11,764 nucleotides of DNA from an uncultured Pirellula sp. (GTDB taxonomy: Bacteria; Planctomycetota; Planctomycetia; Pirellulales; Pirellulaceae). Where the stretch lies: positions 1-11,764 of the forward strand of contig CAITIF010000253.1 in NCBI GenBank assembly GCA_903892365.1, given 5' to 3'. The translations under genes were made by a program, and so were the position numbers. The notes beneath the pieces were generated by a model. The model did no database searches, had not been told where the DNA came from, and worked only from the letters and a program-made list of their open reading frames with translations. Below are positions 1 to 8,936 of this stretch, one piece after another; position 1 is the first letter of the stretch; each line of letters begins with the position of its first letter.

Positions 1-2842
1 CCATAACGCCTGGTTTCGCATTGTTTGGAATCGCAGTAGTAGAGTCCATAATGACCGGCGGTACAATCTCTTGCGAATCCGTGGGCTGCCCCCATTCCAT
101 CGAGCCTTCTTGCGGCATAATCATGTCGGTGGTTGGCTGAAATCCGTACGCCTCCGAGGTAATCGGTCCTGGATCGACCCATATGTTGTCGGAATCGACT
201 CGAATCGTTCCCAAGTCTTGATCCAGGTTTCTGCGCTGAGCCTCATAGAATACCCACACACCGAGAAAGGTATTTTGAGCGGTTAGCAGATCCTGCAACG
301 CGGACACACTGTCCCGAGCTGCCGTCGGGCCAGAAGCAAGGCTCAGTGTTTCACGAATCTGGCGCAAGTCTTCGTTAATGGTGATTTGCTGCGCTGCGAT
401 TCGAACCGCATAGCGTTGCAATTCAAAGTTATATTGGTTGTACCGGATGTTTCGTAATTCGGAACGCAAAGTTTGCCAAACACCATCTTCGAAACGATAG
501 TAGTTCCGTTTCGCTTGCTGGTACTCGATAAGCACTTGCCGATACTGGTTGCGTTCTTGCATTCTGGTCAACGGAGAATCCCATTGGAAACCAGCTCGCA
601 ATCGCCCGGTTCGATTGTTCAACGAGAACGGATTGTCATTGGCGTTTTGGATATCGCCCGAAAAAACAAGATCGAGCGAACTCTCTAAATTGTCCGCGAC
701 CACTTCGATGGCTCGCCATGAGTCGACCAAGGATGCACGGCTGTTCATCCAGTCCAAGCGATTGACACGAGCGATCTCCACTGCCTCTTCTGGCTGAATG
801 TCGACTTGTGGCAACATCACGCTTTCAATTCTCGCTCTCGCTTGCACTACTTGTAGGGCTAAAACATCTTCTGCAAATTCGGCCAGCAAACTTTGGCTTG
901 GAAGAATCGCTTTATCCCTCATCGTTTCGAATAAATCACGAGGGTTCGCTTCGCCCTTTTGCGCCAAGATAGCTTCCAAGTTCAGATCCAGCGTCTTAAG
1001 CTTCTCCTCTTTCTCTCGAAAACGATTTTCGATCTTGTCCAACTCTGCTGTCAGCACTGATGGCAGCGACTTGATCTGGCCAGAATCAAGTAGTGCGATG
1101 TCGAGCGATTCCGTCGGAAGCAATGAACAAACCTGACCTCGTTCTTTTTGATAAACTTCACGAAGCCGACTTAGCTCTTGTTCGCGTTGCCCGACAACAC
1201 TGGATAGCCTGACGATATCCGCTCGGACATCTGAAAAATCGTATCCTAGCAACGTTCGTCGCAATGACTCAATGCTATCGATACGATTGCGAATTTCGCT
1301 AACCGCATCTGCAACCTCTGCGTTCCATGGCAGCTCGCGAAACTTGCTTCCCGATTGCTCGTCGAGTTTAGGAGGACTCAGTTCCAGCAGTCTTCCATTG
1401 CTATTACCGATCGAATCGCGTAACTCACTCACTCTTGATCGACGATCACGCAAGTCTTGACTGATCAAATTGAATTGATCCAAGATTGGGTCCTTGATCT
1501 CCACACAGACATAGGGCGGCAACCCGAGCGTTCCTTTAAAGTTATCTAGTGTTTGTTCGTAGTTGAATCTTAGCTGAAGGAGCGTTGCTTGCGATGAAAT
1601 CAAAGCCTGTCTCGCCTGAGCTACTTGTAACTGCTGACTTGGAATAGAATCCTGAGTCGCAGGAATAATCGTCAGCTGTTCTCGAAGTGTATCTTCAAAT
1701 CGCGCAAGATTGTCTTTCAATCGAGCTACGTTCTCTTCGGCGTTTCGAATCTGCAATTGATTTTGGACCAAACCCAAAAACCCGCCAACAGATGGAACTC
1801 CTCCTCCACCGCCAAAGCCAGCGGCGTTGTTGGATTGAACATTGCCAACGGTTCCGAATCCACCACCCAGCCCCGTAAAACCTTGCAATCCAGCACCACC
1901 AAACAAACCACCTCGTCGGGTGGGCCCCGGTTCAGCGTTTCGTCCCACCGTTACCGTGGTGTAGAAACCTGTTCGATAGCGTTCGAAAGCACGAACGTTA
2001 TACAACAATGTACGTTCTGCTAGGGTCAAACGTTCCATGACAACATCTCGTCCACCACCGCGTAGCAACGGCTGGATCAGACTAAAGTCGATCAGGCTTG
2101 ATGCCGTTTGAGTATCAGGACCTGCGAGCTGCCATGTCATGGAGTTCGCGAACCCGACGATCATCTCGGCCCCATTGGTGAATTGGCGTTGCAAGGCGAT
2201 ACTGCGTGCACCTGGGGAGAAGGTCCCGGTACTGATAGTGGATCGGCTTTCCCCGCCCGCTCCCCGTCGCAAGGCTCCATCGGCCGTGTAGGCTGCGCTG
2301 TAACCAGCAAACAGCTGATTTCCCAAGAAGAATCGCTCGGTGCTGACATCCAACGCGGAAAGATAAAGCGTTTCTATTTCGCTTTGATAGTTGGTGTTGT
2401 GCAACACTGCGGTTCTTACGGCCATGTCCGCATCAAGAACCAAAACACCTCGCGCATCCAGCGGCAAGTATTGCCACCAAATAGGATTTTCTGCAGTATT
2501 TGTCTTTCCGTTCACATCCCACAATGGATAGTGCTTTTTCCCATTCAGCACCTTCATGTACCCGTGCGACACACCGTCGTCTTCTGGCATGGGAGGGCGG
2601 TCAGGATTGAAGGGGTCGAACATACGAGATGCCCGATCCATTTGCACACTCGGCACTCCAGGCGCGCATGCGTCTTGCACCTTCTCACCGATCAGATTCG
2701 TAACTTCCTGATCCGCGCGATTTCGGTAATGGGCTCGATTACATCCGGATTCGCTTGCCAAGACCTGAATGGTCAAAACGCTAAGGCAAGAAATACGCAA
2801 TAGGTTGCGAAGACGGTTACGTCGCTTATTCGAAGCTTGCAT
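1..2842 (-). CDS. TolC-family outer-membrane efflux/secretion protein, oversized, 3' end outside window
   Basis: An uninterrupted minus-strand frame of 947 codons runs from an ATG at 2842 to the left edge with no stop. TolC proteins form trimeric outer-membrane channels for efflux or type I secretion. The N-terminus has a basic segment, a hydrophobic stretch and a Cys at residue 34 (SESGC, a weak lipobox). It is followed by HYRNRADQEV, a pattern I associate with planctomycete TolC-like lipoproteins. The first outer-membrane-efflux repeat starts near residue 140 (AVLHNTNYQSEIE); the second is near 680 (AVEIARVNRLDWMNSRA). Between them lie a Gly-rich stretch (about 310-357) and charged, probably coiled-coil segments (about 510-570 and 595-630). 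Classical TolC has about 450-500 residues, so this one is about twice that. It lies 210 nt downstream of the metallohydrolase operon on the same strand, so cotranscription is possible but unproven. That gap shows no gene and no convincing terminator. The start is chosen because it gives a normal signal sequence; the Shine-Dalgarno is weak. I am confident of the family, not of the cargo. Confidence 0.88.
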   Translation of the reverse strand, partial: MQASNKRRNRLRNLLRISCLSVLTIQVLASESGCNRAHYRNRADQEVTNLIGEKVQDACAPGVPSVQMDRASRMFDPFNPDRPPMPEDDGVSHGYMKVLNGKKHYPLWDVNGKTNTAENPIWWQYLPLDARGVLVLDADMAVRTAVLHNTNYQSEIETLYLSALDVSTERFFLGNQLFAGYSAAYTADGALRRGAGGESRSTISTGTFSPGARSIALQRQFTNGAEMIVGFANSMTWQLAGPDTQTASSLIDFSLIQPLLRGGGRDVVMERLTLAERTLLYNVRAFERYRTGFYTTVTVGRNAEPGPTRRGGLFGGAGLQGFTGLGGGFGTVGNVQSNNAAGFGGGGGVPSVGGFLGLVQNQLQIRNAEENVARLKDNLARFEDTLREQLTIIPATQDSIPSQQLQVAQARQALISSQATLLQLRFNYEQTLDNFKGTLGLPPYVCVEIKDPILDQFNLISQDLRDRRSRVSELRDSIGNSNGRLLELSPPKLDEQSGSKFRELPWNAEVADAVSEIRNRIDSIESLRRTLLGYDFSDVRADIVRLSSVVGQREQELSRLREVYQKERGQVCSLLPTESLDIALLDSGQIKSLPSVLTAELDKIENRFREKEEKLKTLDLNLEAILAQKGEANPRDLFETMRDKAILPSQSLLAEFAEDVLALQVVQARARIESVMLPQVDIQPEEAVEIARVNRLDWMNSRASLVDSWRAIEVVADNLESSLDLVFSGDIQNANDNPFSLNNRTGRLRAGFQWDSPLTRMQERNQYRQVLIEYQQAKRNYYRFEDGVWQTLRSELRNIRYNQYNFELQRYAVRIAAQQITINEDLRQIRETLSLASGPTAARDSVSALQDLLTAQNTFLGVWVFYEAQRRNLDQDLGTIRVDSDNIWVDPGPITSEAYGFQPTTDMIMPQEGSMEWGQPTDSQEIVPPVIMDSTTAIPNNAKPGVM

Positions 2843-3052
2843 ATCTGACTCACCGCTCAACAAAAGATGCTTAATAAAAACGAGTTCTCTGTGTCTTTCG
2901 GCTTTTGCCGATCCTGTCGATGATTCCCGTAATACCAGCTCTACACGATTTACGGATTCTTCCTGGGTTGACTGTCTTTCCAGCAACACCAGAACGCCCT
3001 AGATTAACAGGCGGATTAGAAAGCTAAACGGACCGATTCAATCGTTGCCGGC

Positions 3053-5725
3053 TTATTGGGCCGGAAGCGACAGTCGAAAAAGCCCCCGGTTTTCGTTCCG
3101 AATAGGCAGATCACTTGCAGATACTTCGATCTGATAATCGCCGGCTTCTCTCCAACGAAGCTCGATCAACTTCCATTCGAATTCCTCGCCAATCAATTTC
3201 GCAGACGAGAAAATGTTCTCCACAATCCTGACTTCGAAACTGGGGGTCGTGACCGAGGGTGACCTATCGACTGGTTGAATGCTCAACGGAACCTGGACTT
3301 TCCCTTGGTTATGAATCTCAATGAGAAATCGATGCGTTCGGTCGGGAGATAAATGCCCCAGATCAATGCGAGGATGAACTTGGATCTGCGATTTTGCATC
3401 GATCGTTACGGCGCATAGCACCAACGGATCGACGGCTTTTCGAAGTTGATCGATATCCGTTGCGAGCAACAGCGACCGCATGCTCGCTAGATCATGCGAT
3501 TTGCTGGACGCAAAGGGGGCCAGCATCAGTAAATCATCCGCTTGCTCACTTACGGAAATCGATAGCTTCTTTGTTTGTTTGCGGGCTTTGGTTCGCCTGT
3601 CGATCAGTCGTTCGTAGCGGCGAATCGATTCGTCCGTATACTCAATCGCTTCCTGACGCTGGGCATCGTTTCCAAAGACCCCCTTCAATCGAATATCCCG
3701 AATGTGCAATCGCATGCGGTTGATCCACTCGCGGGCAGCATCTTCGCGAAACACCGGCTCATGGTCTACATGAACGTAGATTGCACTGGTATGCGCAATG
3801 TCCGGTTGCCAAATTGCATTCCACTGATCGCTTCGGGAGCATCTTGCAACCACCCAGCGACTTCGATCGGCTGGCAAACGAAGCTCGATAGTCGCCTCTT
3901 GTTCTTCGGTTGAGATTTCTTTCAGCACCTCCCCATTGGATATCAATTGCAAGCGGCCGATCGGAAACCGCGATAGAGCTTTCAGAGAAACTGTCAGAAG
4001 CTCATCTTTTTTTACCGAAACAACATCGCCCACTTGCTTCGAGTTGACAGTAAGAAACAGTAATGGTCCAGAAGTGGTAAAGGTTCGGCCGCGTCGGATT
4101 CCATCGATCCACTTCTCGTAACGAAAGTCTCCGTCAACCTTCACGTACGCTCGCGCACAACCAGCGATGCGAGCGGGGTGATCGCTACCATTGGTCAGCG
4201 GCAACTGAAACCCGCAATCCAACAAACGATAATAGTCGTCGGGCTCGATTTGATCGAGCGAGTCGGTTAATGCATGGATTGCATTCAGAGGAAGTTCGTG
4301 ATTGGCACCAATCCCATGAGCCTCAATGCTGATGGCCCCTTGTTCCCGGGCTTGAAGAATCGCGGGCTTGTTGATCGGATAATCCAAGGAGTCATCACCG
4401 GCGATCTGAGGCCCGGTGCCGATCGGTAAGACTAGCCATTTCAAGTTCAAAAAACACAAGTGGCCATAAAGGTTTTGGTTGCGATACTCTTCGGCCATCT
4501 CCAAATGGTAGTTTTCATCGCACAATCTTTGGATCGGTCCAACAGGAGCCTGGGAAGGTTTGATAAAAGCGTCGACATTCGTACGATGAAGCAGCGTAAG
4601 ATTGTTGGCGACACGCAAATCTTCGGCTCTCTGTACCCAAGCGAGGTCATCGATGGGCAAGTCCACGTTCCAAGCGTTGGTAACCCAATGAATGTGTGTA
4701 TCCCCGCTGATCCATCCCTCTTTCTTCATATCAACAAAACGACCAGAAGACAAACTCAGATCCCGAGTCTCGCCAGCTTTTAGGTCAACAGCTAGGTGCT
4801 CCAGCCGATGCTCAAAACCACGTTCGAGCGTCACCACGGTTGGCCCCGGCGGCAGATCCATCTCGAAGGAACCATCCGCATAGAAGAATGGAACTTGATA
4901 CGCTCGTGGGACCGTAAACAACAACAAAGGTTTTTCTGTGAAGGAGCGATTGGCTGCGAATGGACCGGAATGACGATATTGATGATCGCTGCCTTCCACC
5001 CAAACTCGTGCAGCCGTGGGTAAATTCAGGTCTTTGTCGCTCAATTGCACTCGGATTCGAGCCGGTTCGAGCTGTTGAACGGCCAATGGAAATCCATGAG
5101 TGACGGCACTGGATTTCAATTCAATCTTCGCATTGGGCTTATCCGCATTCAGGGTCAGCATAAAAAACTGCCCTTTCAATGGCAAGACGGTCCATGGCAC
5201 ACTGTTTTGCAGCTGATTGTCAACGAAAATGGACAGATTTACGGCAGCTGCATCTTCGTTTTCAACCTCTAAGAGAACACGTCGAGGTAAGCCAGCAGCC
5301 ACGCCGATGGGCGCAGGCGTATCCAAGGTCGATACCCCATGAACGCTCCACGAGCAACGGATCACCTGATGCAATTCACGGATCTTGGCATGCAACGAAG
5401 CACGTTGTCCCAATAGCTTTTCGAGTGGCAGAGCTTGAGGCACCTGAGTCGCGAAATGAAACTCCGCAAGCGCTTGATTGATAACGGCTGGCTGAATCGA
5501 GGTTGGACATTCCATGGCCAAAGACGTCAAGAATTCGAATTGAAAGTAGGCGAGCTGTCGGTCCAATTCCTCGACGGCCTGCCTGTTTGCAGCCAGTGTC
5601 GACGCGGTGGATACCTTCACTCCCTTCCGATGAAACTCAGGGGGATGAGCGTCAACCAGAGCCGTTTGGCCAACGGCTATCAACAAGAAGGCAATCGTTT
5701 GAAATCCAAGACTACATCGCGTCAT
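3053..5725 (-). CDS. Secreted CehA/McbA-family (PHP-like) metallohydrolase with C-terminal copy of the operon's shared module
   Basis: This 890-residue protein has a signal peptide (about 1-26, likely cleavage LVDA|HPP), so it should act in the periplasm or outside the cell. A β-sandwich-like region (about 215-330) precedes a PHP-type metallohydrolase core. The core shows GDTHIH (341-346), GHLCFLNL (421-428), IEAHG (467-471) and NGSDH (512-516), then the conserved TSGPL (551-555). These His/Asp/Glu residues are the expected metal ligands of the CehA/McbA family, which includes the carbaryl hydrolases CehA and McbA. Many members have unknown natural substrates. A helical charged stretch (about 660-720) leads to a C-terminal domain (about 768-890) that resembles the adjacent lipoprotein and the N-terminal part of the other metallohydrolase. 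The ATG overlaps the lipoprotein stop as ATGA, so translation is probably coupled. The family call is firm; the substrate is unknown. Confidence 0.88.
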   Translation of the reverse strand: MTRCSLGFQTIAFLLIAVGQTALVDAHPPEFHRKGVKVSTASTLAANRQAVEELDRQLAYFQFEFLTSLAMECPTSIQPAVINQALAEFHFATQVPQALPLEKLLGQRASLHAKIRELHQVIRCSWSVHGVSTLDTPAPIGVAAGLPRRVLLEVENEDAAAVNLSIFVDNQLQNSVPWTVLPLKGQFFMLTLNADKPNAKIELKSSAVTHGFPLAVQQLEPARIRVQLSDKDLNLPTAARVWVEGSDHQYRHSGPFAANRSFTEKPLLLFTVPRAYQVPFFYADGSFEMDLPPGPTVVTLERGFEHRLEHLAVDLKAGETRDLSLSSGRFVDMKKEGWISGDTHIHWVTNAWNVDLPIDDLAWVQRAEDLRVANNLTLLHRTNVDAFIKPSQAPVGPIQRLCDENYHLEMAEEYRNQNLYGHLCFLNLKWLVLPIGTGPQIAGDDSLDYPINKPAILQAREQGAISIEAHGIGANHELPLNAIHALTDSLDQIEPDDYYRLLDCGFQLPLTNGSDHPARIAGCARAYVKVDGDFRYEKWIDGIRRGRTFTTSGPLLFLTVNSKQVGDVVSVKKDELLTVSLKALSRFPIGRLQLISNGEVLKEISTEEQEATIELRLPADRSRWVVARCSRSDQWNAIWQPDIAHTSAIYVHVDHEPVFREDAAREWINRMRLHIRDIRLKGVFGNDAQRQEAIEYTDESIRRYERLIDRRTKARKQTKKLSISVSEQADDLLMLAPFASSKSHDLASMRSLLLATDIDQLRKAVDPLVLCAVTIDAKSQIQVHPRIDLGHLSPDRTHRFLIEIHNQGKVQVPLSIQPVDRSPSVTTPSFEVRIVENIFSSAKLIGEEFEWKLIELRWREAGDYQIEVSASDLPIRNENRGLFRLSLPAQ

Positions 5726-6306
5726 TTTTCCAGTACCTTGAATGTCACAAGCACATCGCTTCGAAATCCCAGGTCTTGTGTGCCCTGGCCTGCGTTAAAG
5801 TTCAGGATCGCGGTTCGGATTCCTAAATCGCGACTCTTGATTCGCAGCGTTCGGATTTCAGTGTACTCCCCTGAAAGCGGCCGATCAGGTTGCAGTTCGA
5901 TCTGGAGCCAACGATCTCGCGATGAATCTTGAGCTTCCGCAAGCAACTGCTCGGACTCAATGACCAACGGCGCTGTGATTCCAGCTGCATTCTCAATCTC
6001 GATCGAATAATCCTTCCATGTGCCTTGAACCAGCTCCATTGGGATCTCTTCGGCCGCCGCCTTGACTCTGGATTCCGGAGATATCGTGATCGTAATCAAA
6101 ATCGGCGGCCTTCCTGGCTCGGTAAGGTTGCTTGCGGCATTGCTGCTTCCTGAATTGTTGCCCAAGCTGCCCGATGAAGTATCCAATGAGACTGCGTTTG
6201 TAGATGATCCTGGTGGAGTACATCCGAGCACACTGCAAACCAAGAACGCCGCAAAGGACAACAATCGAACAACGGCTTGCGACGAACGCTTATTCTTTGG
6301 TTTCAT
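5722..6306 (-). CDS. Small lipoprotein made of a single shared β-rich module
   Basis: This predicted lipoprotein has 194 residues. A basic N-terminus (MKPKNKRSSQ) and a hydrophobic segment end in a good lipobox, SVLGC, with the lipidated Cys at residue 29. A Ser/Asn/Gly-rich linker (about 33-60) follows, then one domain (about 66-192). That domain matches parts of both neighbouring metallohydrolases: NAAGITAPLVI and AILNFNAG here correspond to NRAGLQSKLRV and ARLEFNAG in the upstream gene product. The frame stays open further upstream to 6609, but the start at 6306 is preferred. It has AAAGGA six bases upstream, gives the lipoprotein signal, and limits the overlap with the upstream gene to 17 nt. 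It overlaps the downstream gene by 4 nt. No named family is recognised. A role as a membrane-anchored partner or scaffold for the two enzymes is inference only. Confidence 0.82.
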   Translation of the reverse strand: MKPKNKRSSQAVVRLLSFAAFLVCSVLGCTPPGSSTNAVSLDTSSGSLGNNSGSSNAASNLTEPGRPPILITITISPESRVKAAAEEIPMELVQGTWKDYSIEIENAAGITAPLVIESEQLLAEAQDSSRDRWLQIELQPDRPLSGEYTEIRTLRIKSRDLGIRTAILNFNAGQGTQDLGFRSDVLVTFKVLEK

Positions 6307-8872
6307 TGAGAATCCTTTGGTAGGTCTTTCTCGCATGTTCATAATCCTTGCGAGCTTGAGCTTGTTCGTCGGGCGCATATGTTTTTTGTTTCTCGAGCCA
6401 ACATTGCTCCAGAGCGGCCAAACACCACTGTGCACTCGAGCGGATTTGGACGGGTTTGTCATCGATGCTGATCCAAATGGGATTGGTGTGAGCGGATGGG
6501 AAAATACGGGCAGCAACCCAACTGCTTCGGTCGACCTTGAGGCTTTCAAAACGAAGTTCGTTCTGCTTGCCATCTGCTTTGATCTTCTGGACTGCGACCG
6601 GATAGCCATTGACGATCAATTCGACATCCACCTCGGACCCGTCGGGCTTGAAGGATGCTGCCGTAAGTGAAAACGATCCATCCTGCTGTTTGGCAAAATC
6701 CATCAAGTGGCTTGTACCATCGCTTACGTAGCTTTCACCCCGCCGAAGCGCTTCGACCCAGCTATCGTAGTCCAAAACACCGTCTAGTTTGACGTAAACG
6801 CGTCCGATGCCCAGTCGTTCACCCGTCAGGCATGGGAAGTCGGTTTCACCGCTGGCCACGACGCGCGTTCCGCAATTGAGAACGTGGTACCAGATGTTCC
6901 ATTCCGATTCGCGAGGTGTGTTCATGGTCGCAATAAAGTCTAGGGCCGGTTGCTTCTTTCCATCCGGACCATCGACTTCGTGAGTCACCTGCATAATGAA
7001 CTCATTGGCTCCGATACCATCAAACGCCGGGATGTCAAAATTGGGTAACCGGTGGGGCCCATCTTCTCCTTCGATGCGACCTATGCTTCGTGTCAGTCCT
7101 GCTCCACTGTGCGCCGTTCCTGTTACAGCACCCTGCTGTTTAGCCCATCGAAGAGTATTCATGCCAAGTGTTGGCCAATGATGCTTCGAAGTCCCACCTG
7201 CAGGGATCTGCTGCCGTAGTTTGAGAAGGTTCAAGTGCCCTGATTGATGCGAACCAAATCCACTGACTTCGATATCGTACCGCAAAAGATAGGGATATCG
7301 GCTGACATCATCCGGCTTGCCACGGAAAAACTGCTTTTGAAAATCGAAGCATGGGCCCCACGTAAGGCAACAGCCAACTTTTACATCTTCGCCCATGATG
7401 TGTCGTAACATATCCTTTGGTAACACACCCTGCATCGGATTCTCGTAGTGCAAGCAACCAGCAGCATGAATATGATGATCGCCGCTCCAATAGCCATGCT
7501 GCGCCGTGTCGATCCATCGCTCCACTTGGTAGTTCAGCGTAACGGTTTGTTCGCCAACGTGCAGCGTTTGCATTTGAACAAGACTTTCAGGGCCATGCGA
7601 ACACTTGACGGAGTAGGTTCCTTGAGGCAATCGGATGCTCTCTCCCGTTTCGCGATAGATTTGAGTTTGAAAGAAAAAATCAGGAGCTTGTCGTTTGGAT
7701 TGATAAGGGTAAACCCGGCCCTGAGTATCGCGAATTTCAAATGCGGCCATGCAGGGTGAGCCATCTGCATCGGTCACCGCGAATCGCACCTCCGTGCTAG
7801 GAACCGTTCGTAGCTCGATTTCCGTACCGCTCCAAGAGCCACTTTCGCCGGCAGCGTATTCTAGATTGATCCAGTCGATACGGAATTTTCCTGGTCCTTG
7901 CAAGGGATCGATGCGAACACCTTTCAGCTCCCCTTCGACAGGGAATTCGATGGTATACTCGCGGTCACTACCCGGATCGAGCTGAAACACCATCTGGCGG
8001 CCACCATCGGGTTGCGGTATGGATTCCGTCCACCAAAAGACTTGCCCGACACCGGGTCCGTCTGGGCGTCCCCAAAATCGCAGGACCATTCGGCCACCTC
8101 GAGCTGACACAGGAGCCGAGAAAAAAGGATCGTCTCCGACAGCCTCCAAGTTCAGTGACTGATCGCGAACATTCATCTTGAGATCGTTCAGTTCGCCCCA
8201 TCCGTCGGAATCTTGATCGAATCGCCATTGCCGAATGACAGACGAGTTTGCAGAACCGGTCACTCCTGCATTGAACTCCAGTCGAGCCTTTCGATTTCCG
8301 ACTGTGGTAGAAGATATCTGGACGATACGGTACTCCAGTTCCAAGCCACTTAGGTTGGCATGGAGCGGCCTGCCATCGTACATGGACAGTGCCATCCAGC
8401 GATTTTCAATGTCATCTTGGGGCCCGTGAGGGATGGGTCGCGCGTTGGGGCTGTCCACGCGAAGCTTGGACTGAAGACCCGCTCGATTGACGACTTTCAC
8501 TAACATCGCTCGCCAACCATTTTCAGCCACTTCCATGGGGGCGGCAGGGCTGACGGTTACTTCGCCGTCGGTTTGAATTTCCACAGCGGCAATGCACATC
8601 GGATCGAGCATACGTTGCACGCTCGCTGTAATTTCCGAATCGTTGGTCTCGCTCTTTAGGGCTGCAAGCATTGTCATTTGTTCCGCCGTGAAGGGCGATC
8701 CTAGGGACTGCATGGCTTCGGCAAGCCGACCCGTGATCAACAGCAACGGCTGAGCATCCACGCGATCGACAACCGGCAACTCGCCACCTTGAGCTTGCAA
8801 AGGGGCTGCACCCGGAATCGCGGCAATGCCAAAAACAAGCAACAAAACGAACGCATTCAAGACCTTGGTCAT
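6290..8872 (-). CDS. Secreted CehA/McbA-family (PHP-like) metallohydrolase, multidomain
   Basis: This 860-residue protein has a clear signal peptide (hydrophobic 5-20, likely cleavage LQA|QGG near 28). Visible regions in order are a helical segment (about 38-90) and the module shared with the next two genes (about 92-216). A jelly-roll-like segment follows (about 213-340, starting RQWRFDQDSDGW, as in carbohydrate-binding-like domains of secreted enzymes), then a transthyretin-like β-sandwich (about 350-455). The metallohydrolase core carries YWSGDHHIH (461-469), SGHLNLL (544-550), GTAHSG (585-590) and GETDFP (675-680), ending in a charged helical tail. The His/Asp residues are expected metal ligands, although the usual GSDxH motif is replaced by GETDF. 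The frame is open to 9037, but the start at 8872 has GAAGGAAG seven bases upstream and begins the signal peptide. It is the first gene of the operon, divergent from the GntR regulator. The jelly-roll suggests a polymeric or glycan-associated substrate, which is speculative. Confidence 0.88.
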   Translation of the reverse strand: MTKVLNAFVLLLVFGIAAIPGAAPLQAQGGELPVVDRVDAQPLLLITGRLAEAMQSLGSPFTAEQMTMLAALKSETNDSEITASVQRMLDPMCIAAVEIQTDGEVTVSPAAPMEVAENGWRAMLVKVVNRAGLQSKLRVDSPNARPIPHGPQDDIENRWMALSMYDGRPLHANLSGLELEYRIVQISSTTVGNRKARLEFNAGVTGSANSSVIRQWRFDQDSDGWGELNDLKMNVRDQSLNLEAVGDDPFFSAPVSARGGRMVLRFWGRPDGPGVGQVFWWTESIPQPDGGRQMVFQLDPGSDREYTIEFPVEGELKGVRIDPLQGPGKFRIDWINLEYAAGESGSWSGTEIELRTVPSTEVRFAVTDADGSPCMAAFEIRDTQGRVYPYQSKRQAPDFFFQTQIYRETGESIRLPQGTYSVKCSHGPESLVQMQTLHVGEQTVTLNYQVERWIDTAQHGYWSGDHHIHAAGCLHYENPMQGVLPKDMLRHIMGEDVKVGCCLTWGPCFDFQKQFFRGKPDDVSRYPYLLRYDIEVSGFGSHQSGHLNLLKLRQQIPAGGTSKHHWPTLGMNTLRWAKQQGAVTGTAHSGAGLTRSIGRIEGEDGPHRLPNFDIPAFDGIGANEFIMQVTHEVDGPDGKKQPALDFIATMNTPRESEWNIWYHVLNCGTRVVASGETDFPCLTGERLGIGRVYVKLDGVLDYDSWVEALRRGESYVSDGTSHLMDFAKQQDGSFSLTAASFKPDGSEVDVELIVNGYPVAVQKIKADGKQNELRFESLKVDRSSWVAARIFPSAHTNPIWISIDDKPVQIRSSAQWCLAALEQCWLEKQKTYAPDEQAQARKDYEHARKTYQRILNETKE
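6313..6318 (-). promoter_or_regulatory. Ribosome binding site of the lipoprotein gene
   Basis: AAAGGA lies six bases before the ATG at 6306. It sits inside the last codons of the upstream metallohydrolase gene. It decides the lipoprotein start over the longer upstream-open frame and allows translational coupling. Confidence 0.7.
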
Positions 8873-8879
8873 CGGATCA

Positions 8880-8887
8880 CTTCCTTC
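8880..8887 (-). promoter_or_regulatory. Ribosome binding site of the first metallohydrolase gene
   Basis: GAAGGAAG lies seven bases before the ATG at 8872. It is a strong Shine-Dalgarno and selects this start over the in-frame ATG at 9037, which would otherwise reach into the GntR gene. Confidence 0.8.
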
Positions 8888-8896
8888 GGGACATTG

Positions 8897-8919
8897 CAAA
8901 CGAGATTTCAAACAAGATT
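8897..8919. repeat. 11-bp direct repeat in the divergent intergenic region
   Basis: CAAACGAGATT (8897-8907) is repeated as CAAACAAGATT (8909-8919), with 10 of 11 positions identical and a 12-bp period. It lies 25-47 bp upstream of the metallohydrolase ATG, so it is in the leader or promoter of that operon. A tandem regulator half-site is possible; chance is not excluded. Confidence 0.45.
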
Positions 8920-8936
8920 GCGATTGCACCATTTCC

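Noticed and set aside
2108..2803. A 231-codon plus-strand open frame.
   Set aside because: It lies antisense to the TolC-like gene, whose minus-strand translation shows clear family motifs. The plus-strand product has no recognisable domain.
2898..2911. TCGGC-TTTT-GCCGA hairpin upstream of the TolC-like gene.
   Set aside because: It is a short 5-bp stem with no T-tract and no sign of conservation, so it is not enough for a terminator or riboswitch.
3048..3064. CCGGC/GCCGG hairpin at the end of the 890-aa metallohydrolase gene, considered as a terminator.
   Set aside because: The stem is only 5 bp and includes the stop codon in its loop. No T-run follows on the minus strand.
6062..6670. A 202-codon plus-strand open frame.
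   Set aside because: It is antisense to the lipoprotein and the C-terminus of the metallohydrolase. It shows no domain or ribosome binding site.
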